From Torulaspora globosa (Eukaryota; Ascomycota; Saccharomycetes; Saccharomycetales; Saccharomycetaceae), in the NCBI RefSeq assembly GCF_014133895.1, contig NC_050732.1, positions 186,001 through 250,000 of the forward strand: DNA of 64,000 nt, given 5' to 3'. Of the stretch, positions 20,001-26,121 are shown piece by piece (position 1 is the first letter of the stretch; every line of letters starts with the position of its first letter). The position numbers were made by a program, and so were the translations under genes. Under the pieces are notes generated by a model that saw only the letters and a list, made by a program, of their open reading frames with translations, did not search any database and was not told the origin of the DNA.

Positions 20001-20292
20001 AGTGGACGACGACGAAGATCTCAAGATTGTGCAAGAAATATGCCGCACCTTATTCCAGCCTGCAGCAATCAACTGCCTGACGAATCTCAATGAGGCTCAT
20101 GAGTTTTTGCCGGGGCTGACGTTGCCAAAAGGACTAGCTGACGAGAAGGTTCTCTCGGCTTTTTTAGACCAGGTGTCTGAACCAACCAATTACTACACAT
20201 CGTGGCTCGGCTTACCGGAAGACGCTATACACAGATTCGAATTCAATGCGATCCGCGACGCAGTGAGAGGCGCAATTGCCATTTTACAATGA
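8053..20292 (+). CDS. DYN1: Cytoplasmic dynein heavy chain
   Basis: A single 4079-residue frame, close to the S. cerevisiae Dyn1 length. Dynein is the minus-end-directed microtubule motor that moves the nucleus/spindle into the bud neck. The N-terminal tail (about 1-1350) carries dimerisation and light/intermediate-chain binding. It is followed by the linker and the AAA ring: AAA1 P-loop GPAGTGKT (1783-1790) with Walker B CFDELNRL, AAA2 GHAGVGKT (2064-2071), AAA3 GRPGSGKT (2413-2420) with Walker B LFCDELN, and AAA4 GAGRTGKA (2752-2759). The stalk is two coiled-coil runs (about 2990-3085 and 3206-3302) flanking the microtubule-binding domain. AAA5, AAA6 and a short C-terminal region complete the protein. 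In AAA4 the residue after the Walker-A lysine is Ala, followed by Thr, so Mg-coordination may be altered at that non-catalytic site. The ATG at 8053 is used. No introns or frame breaks were seen. Confidence 0.97.
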   Translation: MNDDDDSLVHELIRYCVLNIARLGKVNGDAEQWLTKEFNSRFVGKVRSFLFGENGAIWKTVLLVAFDKEHSELFVSIDDEPAGRVFPVLLFLKDKRFIDSRLTLESQISSIILPDEVAIKAITFLLGNGPSHAVEPVSKEGSHDDATESYSDRKRSLNDFEISLRSVNGPLAVLDLVSEAHHKIKDIVSKGANEDNYLSFVEPELIQEPSFLNALQATANGWLRTVKTVCQAEKGVRHDWVFDEVQYWSTVQETLVSIEKQLQSQEVKITMCILVSSRRWHNVLGFPSDSGLTGKLQRVREYDRFLSSIPLRTLKSSNNMEDVRREMDCIAAALKKFRFTQYPADRFALLLEQVSHEVQDAILRVSPNLFNASYISFSEHEGAILKAIDQWDGIIEESKIHLREVIRRRGDLGSFATSLKPCTNNLRDAVKELAAFRKRHYCFSQALKSIDYVDYLKDLDFVYEPINVLQNTSLVKWIESRNSYNQRLGLIEEKLIKLWKKKLNQDNSSGDIINQYTSFAPLMAFNPKLMSVMKNCQKELLNSVKQELTILSAKINQTDQLKQALMLKGLSSMSAALVERSQLNNRMQQLQNRCEMLLGRDWKKLPGGKMLLPIFKELIQKTDLGAIFEHWKGSIIKGDIEELQSPRLKIIRNQDQKYELSVNFENVQNAIFGEVKTFVFLGFEVPNDIIRLADRYEQARLSAVSMLGQVQIFLSVICELDSRPFTAILLERHLVHIWNLILNAAITPWSGFEDDREIGNSEPIENSIPVQLEKGVSHLVTSFHQFEISEARLSNSLRELSRSRGEVEALLQIISSVQLTIVQVESLQPQGIDKLILSLNSSIEKILVESSRHQLHDLTCDIPIITVSFESQNLTFSPCITELKIRWIRAVEAIVTKSASLPRISLEHPPIGSPKSFELSYLIRDDVFRTLQHIEKKCLRALTQFERLKIVETLCDLPESDIEEYIGSDINVCLDLLASLIESHTGLEKFRSKNNGELILRFASLDYRLSVTRELDYWRKVLIRLLLKLYEEEATKLDQDLRVDLKDLEKHFSSHLSLATISSILGAANRIKSSYPMRCQLLRSFSACEAIFLKFHLELACDHVFLDQLESDAKALEDRLQAVDEFIESNRKSVIHLLDSKEISLSEQSYSLLNDWQITKQALGGMKSIDALHMIKTFRNMFKNIADESEQLYCCSKSLAYPLVQKDRLKNAFREFDQFETGYRQLNDLQNSLSSLLQRSWSLNPVEDMPNELRRQKDEIKKITDLTHQDSEAVEVIELIKSLEKDASLLRDMKNADMGPRHWKMIFSIACTSKLGNSAIESQSFTLQDIINVDLSKNGKIIREIISSAQREAGLQKSLSRIKEFWMNAQFGTFLHESGMILVSDWSHIQQLCSDDLEELAAMKNSTFYCYLEQDCLELESKLATFSAIVPDWADLQVNWLDLFGILGNEGKLQHLIPTESAKFRRLTSDFHDLLSRIFRLPSALDVILIPESDAAFKRMLNTVRMIKSSLSGFLEQQRELFPRFYFLGNRDLLRLLGAGSDISQVSCYLSKIFGSITDLEIDNHLIKGVYSAEGELLEIFHPIATDAVCGPHEWLNALDLEIRNTLVKDVEKCLSAISKGENFLNCIDSHVFQVLLLTWQISWTAGVDECINKGGLFNLRKSIEDKIYHLSLRPLYAENRHDRQKVRSLIIELMHCARVVTELLDAKTSTVASAIWHRAQKFYYVREKAIGKVYVKQCNSVLNYSFNYIGVPERLIYTSTMEEAFSALIEALTGGFGGCLFGPAGTGKTETIKALSQNLGKMVLVFNCDDSFDFLAMSRLIIGIAQIGAWACFDELNRLHESVLSSVTGHVKMIQDAISLKFSVIESMGRSINLNPDTGLFVTLNPGYEGRSHLPDNLKRQFREYSIIRADIPFITQVMFRVLGFRDAAALAQRLVDLFTFLSDTCSRQKHYDFGLRSVKKVLLNCTKMMNHDEKGMEETCLLRRSLTQIVLPGFNVNDECLYFRKVMEIFPQDDSIAPACSFTAQLPEACEKECVILSESFLKKCQQLYHMQTSQQAIIIMGHAGVGKTAVWKTTLRAMRNMDGLNNIIYVIDTKTMGKEGLYGEMNRATLEWKDGIFTSILRTVNDDSNNLFGSGRVWVVLDSDLDPEYIETLNSTLDDNKVLTLPTGERIPVSSNIRLILEVENLEHVTPATMTRCAILWLSIPTYSATEQLDAILAKEVKDMKVCHGVSTLLIERLQSTVGRILSRGNLSSLITKAKSLKHILGFEQSKVIPTLIRIFSNDIIMNRERLETLGEEEQIKFLIFRLYQILLDVMAGDVSASDQEIIMGSLRSVFDEHYNNLSEKAHLEMAQFVDATLKYTSFNDLLQERKQEHHNITKANTVIATVETLRYEKCISDMLKVGRPVVLCGRPGSGKTMLISNIVSQRKNFQLVSMNFSKDTSVSHIFKTLNRHMKYVDGPKGLTLCPKDSSKNVVLFCDELNLPKPDKYGAQGVILFLRQLIEKGGFWRYGVNKWVFVDRLHVIGACNPSTDFGRVHMSPRFLRHVSILFIDHPSSNALLRIYESLINHSIALTPCINPRQICEASLSVYKKCQSAFTPDSHPHYTCSPREMTRWVKGLYSTITDANATVPSLLRVWAYEAWRVFADRLVTEEEKSRFRALLTETINEFFPEQIVQLGDTSGLLFSSWISTRYEEVSRADILAFLKGKNDSFCEEKGYKLLILHDEMLNHVLRIDRVLKQVQGHAMLIGAGRTGKATMVEFVCWMNDIDFLRPSIHKKYGIAEFDSYLRNILLKCTVDEQRICLVIDDSSIRETIFLERMNTLLANSDIPDLFQEEQYDILMSSLKQKFESLGYSSFSEEDLYDWFVQQISRNLHVVFIICDSVSEKGSQIISSPALFNRCVINWVGTWSLSTLKQLSQELFKSTTVLTVPTNKDDPALQNIADMSESSLPDILSQFHQRYCFKNYQCGSPSFLLDTIWLFKRLLERKHSEMEKDKQFLVNGLKKIDEAVFSFEDLTNILKQNEAGLKSKESEARETLDKILSEQNEAEQKQAETRHIQLSLAKREEEAKHRHDLVQSDLKNFEPVMRAAQLGVKNIKKQHLTEIRSMTNPPVAVKLILEAVCSLLGHQTSNWRSIQQFVRSDEFIPKILHFDAETKLTKEANNFVKDKYLSSPEFSFEKVHRASKACGPLFQWASAQVRFGEVLEKIEPIKLEAKRLEVEALLSKEKLLTAENMAKKVEESIKQSKNDYMRIFRDMEHLRSNMNTVQAKLARSKSLINNLSEEKARWERKIERFRQKAASTIGNCLISSVMYTYFGKLDEKQRSGALEIIISLLQDNKIECDPNYDFISENMTIADQHIWLSHGLMNKSFFLNNLIMILDSDVVPYIIDPNSEVSSILSKRYGASLRTISFLESDFKRKFVNAVKFSNMLLINDADHFDPVISNVVISLTQKSKLARTARIGDLEVSLPTEFCMFLHSTDGNKTLPSFLNSRVRVVNFSISRATIQTRAVRAALTYEAPEIDFELQESIELNSSYAMRLRSLESQILNELNESKGSILESDDLIEALGKVKQESNEITIKLDKNQDVIRRVNEFSVLYANFALHCTCIYFILERFKQLHWFYEIPMWQFFSCLRDIFLSCQQVSHMDTDGRLKMLTSIAYQKLYSSFSACLSERDRRTLAFIMSSMQCYSVDMEVLSQSFQAFLAILNGWKRDDGENTLPEELADLKGFIEKGSYGAAINWAEKGFSDKISIEQLSSSNVRKSIVIATDRGSDCSSEVIRLAEAHSQSLSVIALGSPEGTAHAEQEISCCASKGGWILLQNIQMSMSWVQSFLVKKIEQQLENMDVWEKDFKIFMSCTFSGVALPPAILQQSYKVTVEGTPTILEQVKTLWKTLTAHSSEASPLIVACKFLLAWFHAILDARSRLVPVGFAKSYDFNDCDLQSGLRHIKDTVNATKHETIELICEQLHFSLGRIIYGGKVDDDEDLKIVQEICRTLFQPAAINCLTNLNEAHEFLPGLTLPKGLADEKVLSAFLDQVSEPTNYYTSWLGLPEDAIHRFEFNAIRDAVRGAIAILQ

Positions 20293-20631
20293 ATTAGACG
20301 TGTCCAAGTTGCTATATGCAGTTTGCCCATATAGGTGCTTATCAAGTGAAATATTCTTCTTGAGCTTCCGAGCTTCGAAAATGGTCGGAAAAAAAGCTGC
20401 AGCATCTCGCGTCTTCCGTAAAATGGCTGTGGGATAGTAAATATTTGAAGTGAAAAGGCCTACATTAGAGCAAACCATCATTTCCAACTCTGATGATAGT
20501 TTGTGCTTGATACCATATCAATTGCATTGAATTGGACAAGTACCATTGAAACGTCATTGAAGGAAATTTCTAGCTTCAAGAATTCCGACCGCCTAACATT
20601 CGGTCGCTTCGGGCACTCTTAAGTAAGGCAA
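20293..20631. other. Intergenic region, DYN1 3' end to LCB3 promoter
   Basis: This stretch must hold the DYN1 polyadenylation signals and the LCB3 promoter. I see no convincing gene or RNA in it. Confidence 0.5.
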
Positions 20632-21837
20632 ATGACTGTTGAGGAGTCTCTTAGGCCGAGAGGACTATCCAATCCTCGAGATTTCCAGGATGCAAATTTT
20701 TTGAAGCATCCTGGGAACCACCCTGTGGAACGATACCAAACAGGAATGTCTCGTGTTAGGTATGCCATGAGAAGCTATCTGACTAGGTTCACAGATAATC
20801 AATCGTCTAAGCTGTATGAGTGGCAAGCGAACCATAGAACCACGTATAGGGATATCTTCTTTGCATACACCTCGCTGTTGGCATCACACACGTTCTACGT
20901 CCTTTGTCTACCGATTCCGGCGTTCATTGGGCAGGTCGATCTTGTTCGTGATATGGTCTACGTGCTAGGTTATTCGATATATCTGAGCGGATTCCTGAAG
21001 GATTACTGGTGTTTGCCGAGACCTCGCTCACCGCCGCTTCATCGAATAACGCTGAGTGCGTATACGGCGTTGGAGTATGGAGCGCCTAGTTCCCACTCAG
21101 CGAATGCTACTGGGGTGACCTTTCTGTTACTTTGGAACACATGGCGCAGTGCAACACTGGGCTGGTTTGGTAAGTCATTCTGCAGCATCCTGGCTCTGTG
21201 TTACTACCTCACGCTGGTTGCCGGCAGAATATACTGCGGGATGCATGGCCTTTTAGACATTATCAGCGGGGCTGCCATCGGCGTAGTCTGTTTTGCAGCG
21301 AGAATCGCTATCAAAAATTTGCTCAAAGATTTCAAGCTGGGAGATCATCTATGGTTCCCCTTTTTCAGCATTTCCTGGGGCTTGCTCTTGCTGTTCAAGC
21401 ATGTTAGACCTATTGAAGAATGTCCCTGTTTCCAGGACAGCGTTGCATTTATCGGCGTGGTCAGCGGCTTCGAGTGCAGCGAGTGGTTGCTGGAGGTGCT
21501 GAAGATCACTTCAGATGGAGGAATGGGAATTCAAAAAGGGTTTCAGTACTTTATTTACAGATTGGTCGTTGGTGTAGCATGTGTTGCACTGTGGAAGTAT
21601 TGCGTGAGCCAAACGTTGGTGTACTGCACATTGCTTGAAGTTCTGCGGCTCCCGGATGATAGACCGGAGAAAACAGCTGCGCACGCAGCGGCGAACGAGG
21701 AGGACGAGTGTCCACTATACATTGGGGAACCCAAGATAGATATCATTGGACGATTTTTTATCTACGCGGGCATTCCCTTTGTGGTTCTCGTTATATGCCC
21801 CCCTTTGTTCAGTTTCTTAAACATAACATCCAGCTAA
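20632..21837 (+). CDS. LCB3: Long-chain base-1-phosphate phosphatase (Lcb3/Ysr3 type)
   Basis: A 401-residue multi-pass ER membrane protein of the PAP2 superfamily. The three phosphatase motifs are visible: KDYWCLPRPRSPP (about 122), PSSHSANATG (about 152) and RIYCGMHGLLDIISG (about 198), with the catalytic His in the second and third. It dephosphorylates dihydrosphingosine- and phytosphingosine-1-phosphate and so feeds exogenous bases into ceramide synthesis. At least seven hydrophobic segments follow in the C-terminal two thirds. It stands for both LCB3 (chromosome X) and YSR3 (chromosome XI) of S. cerevisiae, which lie in the same neighbourhoods. Confidence 0.93.
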   Translation: MTVEESLRPRGLSNPRDFQDANFLKHPGNHPVERYQTGMSRVRYAMRSYLTRFTDNQSSKLYEWQANHRTTYRDIFFAYTSLLASHTFYVLCLPIPAFIGQVDLVRDMVYVLGYSIYLSGFLKDYWCLPRPRSPPLHRITLSAYTALEYGAPSSHSANATGVTFLLLWNTWRSATLGWFGKSFCSILALCYYLTLVAGRIYCGMHGLLDIISGAAIGVVCFAARIAIKNLLKDFKLGDHLWFPFFSISWGLLLLFKHVRPIEECPCFQDSVAFIGVVSGFECSEWLLEVLKITSDGGMGIQKGFQYFIYRLVVGVACVALWKYCVSQTLVYCTLLEVLRLPDDRPEKTAAHAAANEEDECPLYIGEPKIDIIGRFFIYAGIPFVVLVICPPLFSFLNITSS

Positions 21838-21975
21838 GGTACTCCGAGCTCTGCGATAAACCATTTTTCACTTAAACGCATTCTATAGAAGTGTTATTTT
21901 ACTTATCTAGCCATCAAGAATCAAACATCGAAAACAAAAGATCAAACCGTTAACATATCCCAAATTCATATCAAT

Positions 21976-22191
21976 TTATCTTTTCGATCCATGTACCAGA
22001 TGCCTCCTGGCGGCCAAAGAAGCACTCAAAGGCCCGTAGGTCTTTGCGTTCTCCCTGTACTCTTTGAAAGTCGAGAAAGAGTTCCCTGGAGAGTTTTTGA
22101 AGACTGGCGCCACAATAGCAGAAGGAATGATTCTGCTTGAAGCTGCGACGGAGGCCCTAGCGGCCGCTACTTTAGTAGCTTGAGCAATCAT
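21976..22191 (-). CDS. Small conserved protein, probably mitochondrial (YJL133C-A position)
   Basis: 71 residues from an ATG at 22191. The N-terminal half is rich in Ala, Ser, Arg and Val with no acidic residue, like a mitochondrial presequence; the second half has FSTFKEYRENAKTYGPLSASL and ends basic. S. cerevisiae encodes a mitochondrially detected small protein, YJL133C-A, between LCB3 and MRS3 in the same orientation, so position, size and character agree. No catalytic motif is visible and the function is unknown. Confidence 0.75.
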   Translation of the reverse strand: MIAQATKVAAARASVAASSRIIPSAIVAPVFKNSPGNSFSTFKEYRENAKTYGPLSASLAARRHLVHGSKR

Positions 22192-23178
22192 TGTAAGAAT
22201 TTATACCGAATCTTGTGGGGGATATAAGAGAACTGTTGACGTAAGTCTTACGGCCCATCACATCGTCTTTTATATATCTTTTGCAAACCGTCAATTTTGC
22301 GAAGAACAATCGGCATTCTTTGCAGCGGGTGGTCATGCATTAGCTGATAACAGCTATTCTCCAGTTGGCTCTGTCATCCCCGGTGCCAATATCTAAGAAC
22401 TTAGACGGAAAAACAAGATTTAGATGATCCGTTCCTGCGTCTTTTCTCTGGCAACTTTCTCCCCCACCTGTGCCTGCCAAGAAACCGAGTTTTTCCGGTC
22501 CCGCCCTGAAAATGCTTATCTTGAAAAGTCTAAGCGACGGATCTTTGGGGACAAGAGGGCCTAGAAGCAACGGATATGGTGCCGTTGATCGCAGTCAATG
22601 CTCGATAAAGCCCGGTTGCCTCTCGCAATAGATGCTACAGCACGTGAAAGAGGCAAATGAGCTCGTCTTTCTAGTACTTACATACGTTCATACTGCAGGT
22701 ACTACTATCATCTGAGTTAGCAAGCTTCTTTTGTACACTTATGCTGAGCGTAGTCCCAGGACCTCTGCATCCTTGTTTACGCACCCAGAATTACGTCTTG
22801 CTTGCACCCGCTTTACTGCAAGAATCACGGAAATTAGCAAGAAAAAGCACATTGGATCCTCGAGAACCCGTATATACTCTGATATTTGCCAAGAGAGAGT
22901 CCTGCAGCCCGCTGAAGGACAGGATTGCTCATCTTCGTAGCCTAGTGAGCTCGAGTTCTAGAAAGCTTGTTACTGTTACTAAGTAATTAATTGCAGTAGA
23001 AAAAGTTTGACATCGCAAGAAATTTCACCATCAATATAGTGAAAATTGAAAGCTTTCAGAGGATCGAGATCATCGAATATTTGTCTGATCTGGTCTAGTG
23101 GATATTGGCTGCTTTGATAAAGGTAGCTGCAGAGTACCTAGTTCTGTATATTATTGAATTATTCTGGTTCGGCGATTG
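22192..23178. other. Long divergent promoter region between the small mitochondrial gene and MRS3/4
   Basis: Nearly 1 kb separates two divergent genes. It contains a CACGTG box (22641-22646), two Aft1-like sites (22780-22787, 22803-22810) and an 81-codon open frame at 22741-22986 that I do not accept as a gene, because the Aft1-like sites fall inside it and the product resembles nothing I know. Confidence 0.5.
22780..22810 (+). promoter_or_regulatory. Two Aft1/Aft2-like iron-response elements upstream of MRS3/4
   Basis: CGCACCCA at 22780-22787 and TGCACCCG at 22803-22810 both fit the Aft1 consensus YRCACCCR and are spaced 23 bases apart, about two helical turns, in the same orientation. MRS4 is an Aft1 target in S. 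cerevisiae and encodes a mitochondrial iron importer, which fits. They lie about 370-400 bases upstream of the start codon. Confidence 0.5.
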
Positions 23179-24093
23179 ATGAACACATCGGAGGTAATTA
23201 GAGCTGAGGAGATAGATTACGAGTCGTTACCGGCCAATGCCTCTCTAGCGAGCCAGTTGATGGCAGGAGCTTTCGCTGGTATCATGGAACACTCTGTGAT
23301 GTTCCCCATAGATGCTTTGAAGACGCGAATACAGTCTGCGAGCAGTGGTGCCGCTACATCAGGACTCCTGTCGCAAATAAGCAAGATTTCCACCGCGGAG
23401 GGTTCATTGGCGCTATGGAAGGGAGTGCAATCCGTTATCCTAGGGGCGGGACCTGCTCACGCTATCTACTTTGCGACTTATGAGTTTTCCAAATCCCGTT
23501 TAATAGATCCTGAAGATTACCAAACACACCAACCGTTCAAAACTGCTGTTAGCGGCACTTTTGCCACGATAGCGGCAGATGCATTAATGAACCCCTTCGA
23601 TACGATCAAGCAAAGGATGCAATTGGACACATCATCCACCATGATGAACGTCGCAAGGCAAATATACCAGAGAGAGGGCTTTAGTGCGTTCTATTACTCG
23701 TATCCGACCACTATAGCAATGAACATTCCATTTGCAGCTTTCAATTTCGTCATATATGAATCATCTGCCAAATTTTTCAACCCAACAAACGATTATAACC
23801 CTTTGATACACTGTCTCTGTGGTGGTATAAGTGGTGCAACGTGTGCCGCTATAACCACCCCGTTGGACTGCATAAAGACAGTTCTACAGGTGAGAGGCAG
23901 TGAAACCGTTTCGTTAGAGGTGTTCAAGGCAGCTGATTCTTTTACCAAGGCCACGAAAGCTATTTTCAAGATTCGCGGTTGGAGAGGGTTCTGGCGTGGT
24001 CTAAAACCTAGAATCATCGCTAATATGCCGGCAACGGCAATCTCATGGACAGCATACGAATGTGCTAAACATTTTTTCAACCCGAGTAATTGA
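23179..24093 (+). CDS. MRS4: Mitochondrial iron carrier Mrs3/Mrs4
   Basis: 304 residues from the ATG at 23179. It is a mitochondrial carrier with three repeats, each bearing a signature: PIDALKTRIQ, PFDTIKQRMQ and PLDCIKTVLQ, with matching RG/EG second motifs (AEGSLALWKGV, REGFSAFYYSYP, RGWRGFWRGL). Mrs3/Mrs4 carry ferrous iron across the inner membrane for heme and iron-sulfur cluster synthesis. The substrate-contact motif MN in repeat 2 (ATIAMNIPFAAFNF) is present as in mitoferrins. One gene represents the MRS3/MRS4 pair; Aft1-like sites upstream suggest iron control. Confidence 0.93.
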   Translation: MNTSEVIRAEEIDYESLPANASLASQLMAGAFAGIMEHSVMFPIDALKTRIQSASSGAATSGLLSQISKISTAEGSLALWKGVQSVILGAGPAHAIYFATYEFSKSRLIDPEDYQTHQPFKTAVSGTFATIAADALMNPFDTIKQRMQLDTSSTMMNVARQIYQREGFSAFYYSYPTTIAMNIPFAAFNFVIYESSAKFFNPTNDYNPLIHCLCGGISGATCAAITTPLDCIKTVLQVRGSETVSLEVFKAADSFTKATKAIFKIRGWRGFWRGLKPRIIANMPATAISWTAYECAKHFFNPSN

Positions 24094-24611
24094 ATACCAT
24101 TTGCATACACACCTTCGCCCAGGACACTCATTTAAGCGTTCGCTGCATGTAATTTGTTTATCGCATCTTGTAAATTTCTCTGCAGACTCTTTGACTGTAA
24201 CTATTCAGCCGTGGAGATTCAAGTGTAGGTGTCGTCTTTCGAGCACCGTGTCCTTTCTGTTTATTACAGCACCTATTACAATTCACATAGATACATAATA
24301 TATTACGTTTGAACAACAAGAGGTCATTTGAGTATTATGCCACTTGCCTTTGACCTGCCATGCTTTGCTAAAGAGCAAGTGGGATCCATCCAACAACACC
24401 AAAGGACAGCTTATCCCAAGATTAAACACGGGAGCACAGAGGCGTCTGATGCCGATGGAGCGAGATAATGGTTCTGCTCCTACTTCAGATTTAGGGAATT
24501 TTGATCTTCAGAGTTGCAGTCAGCTGCAAAGTTCTCGCGATTGTTCTGGTGAAGACTGATGCCTGATTTTACAGTCTTTATTCTGCTTGTTTGAGCGGAG
24601 AGGGCCATCTG
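24094..24611. other. Convergent intergenic region with unexplained short open frames
   Basis: 518 bases between two convergent genes is long for this compact genome. It holds a 44-codon frame from the ATG at 24337 (beginning MPLAFDLPCFAKEQ) and an overlapping frame ending in NFDLQSCSQLQSSRDCSGED at 24559. Neither is recognised. They could be a small decayed gene or noise. Confidence 0.3.
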
Positions 24612-25904
24612 CTACGTCATGCTCGATCTGTTGTTAACGTCTCTCCTTAATTGGTTGATATCCGTGCTATTTCGATGAATGCTGCCTATGTCTGATACCA
24701 CAGGATAGTTAGGATCCGTGGATATAAAACGCTCTCTAGCTATATCATCGTCCCATTCACTAAGCTCATCAGCAGCTTCATCGGAAGCGCTTTTAACATC
24801 GGGAGTTTGAAGTATGCTTCCGTAGTCAACCCAATGACTGCCCTGTCCTTGATCTTCAAATCTGAAGCCCTGATTGAGCCGCCGCATTCTTGAGAGGGAA
24901 TTTGCCCTGGCCATTTGCGAACTACTGGCAAATGGCTCGAAATTTCGGTAGTTGTAGTAAGATGGTCCCATGAGCGTGTACTTAAAGTCCCATATCAAAT
25001 CCCCGCCTCCAAAGCAGTCCCTCACAGCTATCCAATATTTGAGTCTGGCACACTGAGGCAGTCTCTCGGATGAATACTCCGTCCATGGAAACGCAATCCA
25101 GTGTAATATTGCAAATCCAATCATTTCGACGCATAGAAGACCGTTCTGGTAAACGTACCCCGTATCAAAGCCCTTCGTGCTCCTTAATTTGCCATAATGC
25201 GCCAGGATTCTGATAATAATGCCTTGCCAATACGACGCAAAGATGATGAGCTTCACGCATAGAAACTTGCTCCATGGATTAAATTTCTTGAGATCATTAT
25301 AAAGACATTTCCAGAATATAGCCAAGTTGTAGAGCGACCATGTAACGGATATATTATACAGCACCAGCAAAATCGTCTCCAAGAGGGGAAAACTCCAGAT
25401 AATGCAAACCAGACTTAATAGGCAGTAGACCGGCTTGAACCACACATATTGCAGAATGCCTCTCTTGACCATCAAGAAGTCGGCAGGGTCTGAAAGATCG
25501 ATTTTCCTAATGAATCTCCCCACCAGTGGGATCGCATGGGTAGAGGGTATATGCTCCAGGCATATCTCCGTAATTATACGGTGCTCACCTCCCAGTATCA
25601 GCGTCAAAAGTGAAAAGAACGTGTAGATCACGAATGCTTCGTACACCTCTCTAATTGGGTCCAAATACAAGCGAGAGATGTCGGGACTTAACGTGGCTGC
25701 GAGACACGTTATACTGAAGATAGGAACCAGCAACTGTACTCTAATGGCTAATCGCTGTTCGCTCGGTTTCCGGTAGTTTTGGAAGTGCCTTGTTATTGCT
25801 GCAACTGAGATCGCTAGTGAGACCATCGACGATATAAAACTCAGATCTTGCCACCAACCAGGAAGATGGCCCTCCGGTAGCATGCTGAGTACAGCGTTTC
25901 CCAT
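24612..25904 (-). CDS. TMEM184/DUF300-family membrane protein (YKR051W-like)
   Basis: A 430-residue protein with about seven hydrophobic segments in residues 20-290, conserved family features GGEHRIITEICLE and LSDPADFLMVKRGILQYVWFKP, and a hydrophilic Ser/Asp-rich cytosolic tail. The family (Pfam organic solute transporter alpha/TMEM184) includes S. cerevisiae YKR051W, which is uncharacterised. The position next to MRS4 matches chromosome XI. It shares a 217-base divergent promoter with the next gene. The specific role is unknown. Confidence 0.88.
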   Translation of the reverse strand: MGNAVLSMLPEGHLPGWWQDLSFISSMVSLAISVAAITRHFQNYRKPSEQRLAIRVQLLVPIFSITCLAATLSPDISRLYLDPIREVYEAFVIYTFFSLLTLILGGEHRIITEICLEHIPSTHAIPLVGRFIRKIDLSDPADFLMVKRGILQYVWFKPVYCLLSLVCIIWSFPLLETILLVLYNISVTWSLYNLAIFWKCLYNDLKKFNPWSKFLCVKLIIFASYWQGIIIRILAHYGKLRSTKGFDTGYVYQNGLLCVEMIGFAILHWIAFPWTEYSSERLPQCARLKYWIAVRDCFGGGDLIWDFKYTLMGPSYYNYRNFEPFASSSQMARANSLSRMRRLNQGFRFEDQGQGSHWVDYGSILQTPDVKSASDEAADELSEWDDDIARERFISTDPNYPVVSDIGSIHRNSTDINQLRRDVNNRSSMT

Positions 25905-26121
25905 ACGAATCTGGGGTCTCTGTATTCATAATGATAGATTGACGGTTTAAAGTCATCTGCTTGTTGCTTTTAAAGCGACTGCTAGAAGCATCGACAACGC
26001 CTAAGTTGGAGGAACTAGGCAAAACCGAAACTTAAACCAAGCCTAGTAAGGTGATTCATGCTAGGTGTTGTCTGCTGAGACAGGAGTTCCGATTCTCCCT
26101 GCTTTTACCAGTTCGCTAACG

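Noticed and set aside
22741..22986. 81-codon open frame upstream of MRS3/4
   Set aside because: Unrecognised, lies in a promoter and contains the Aft1-like sites.
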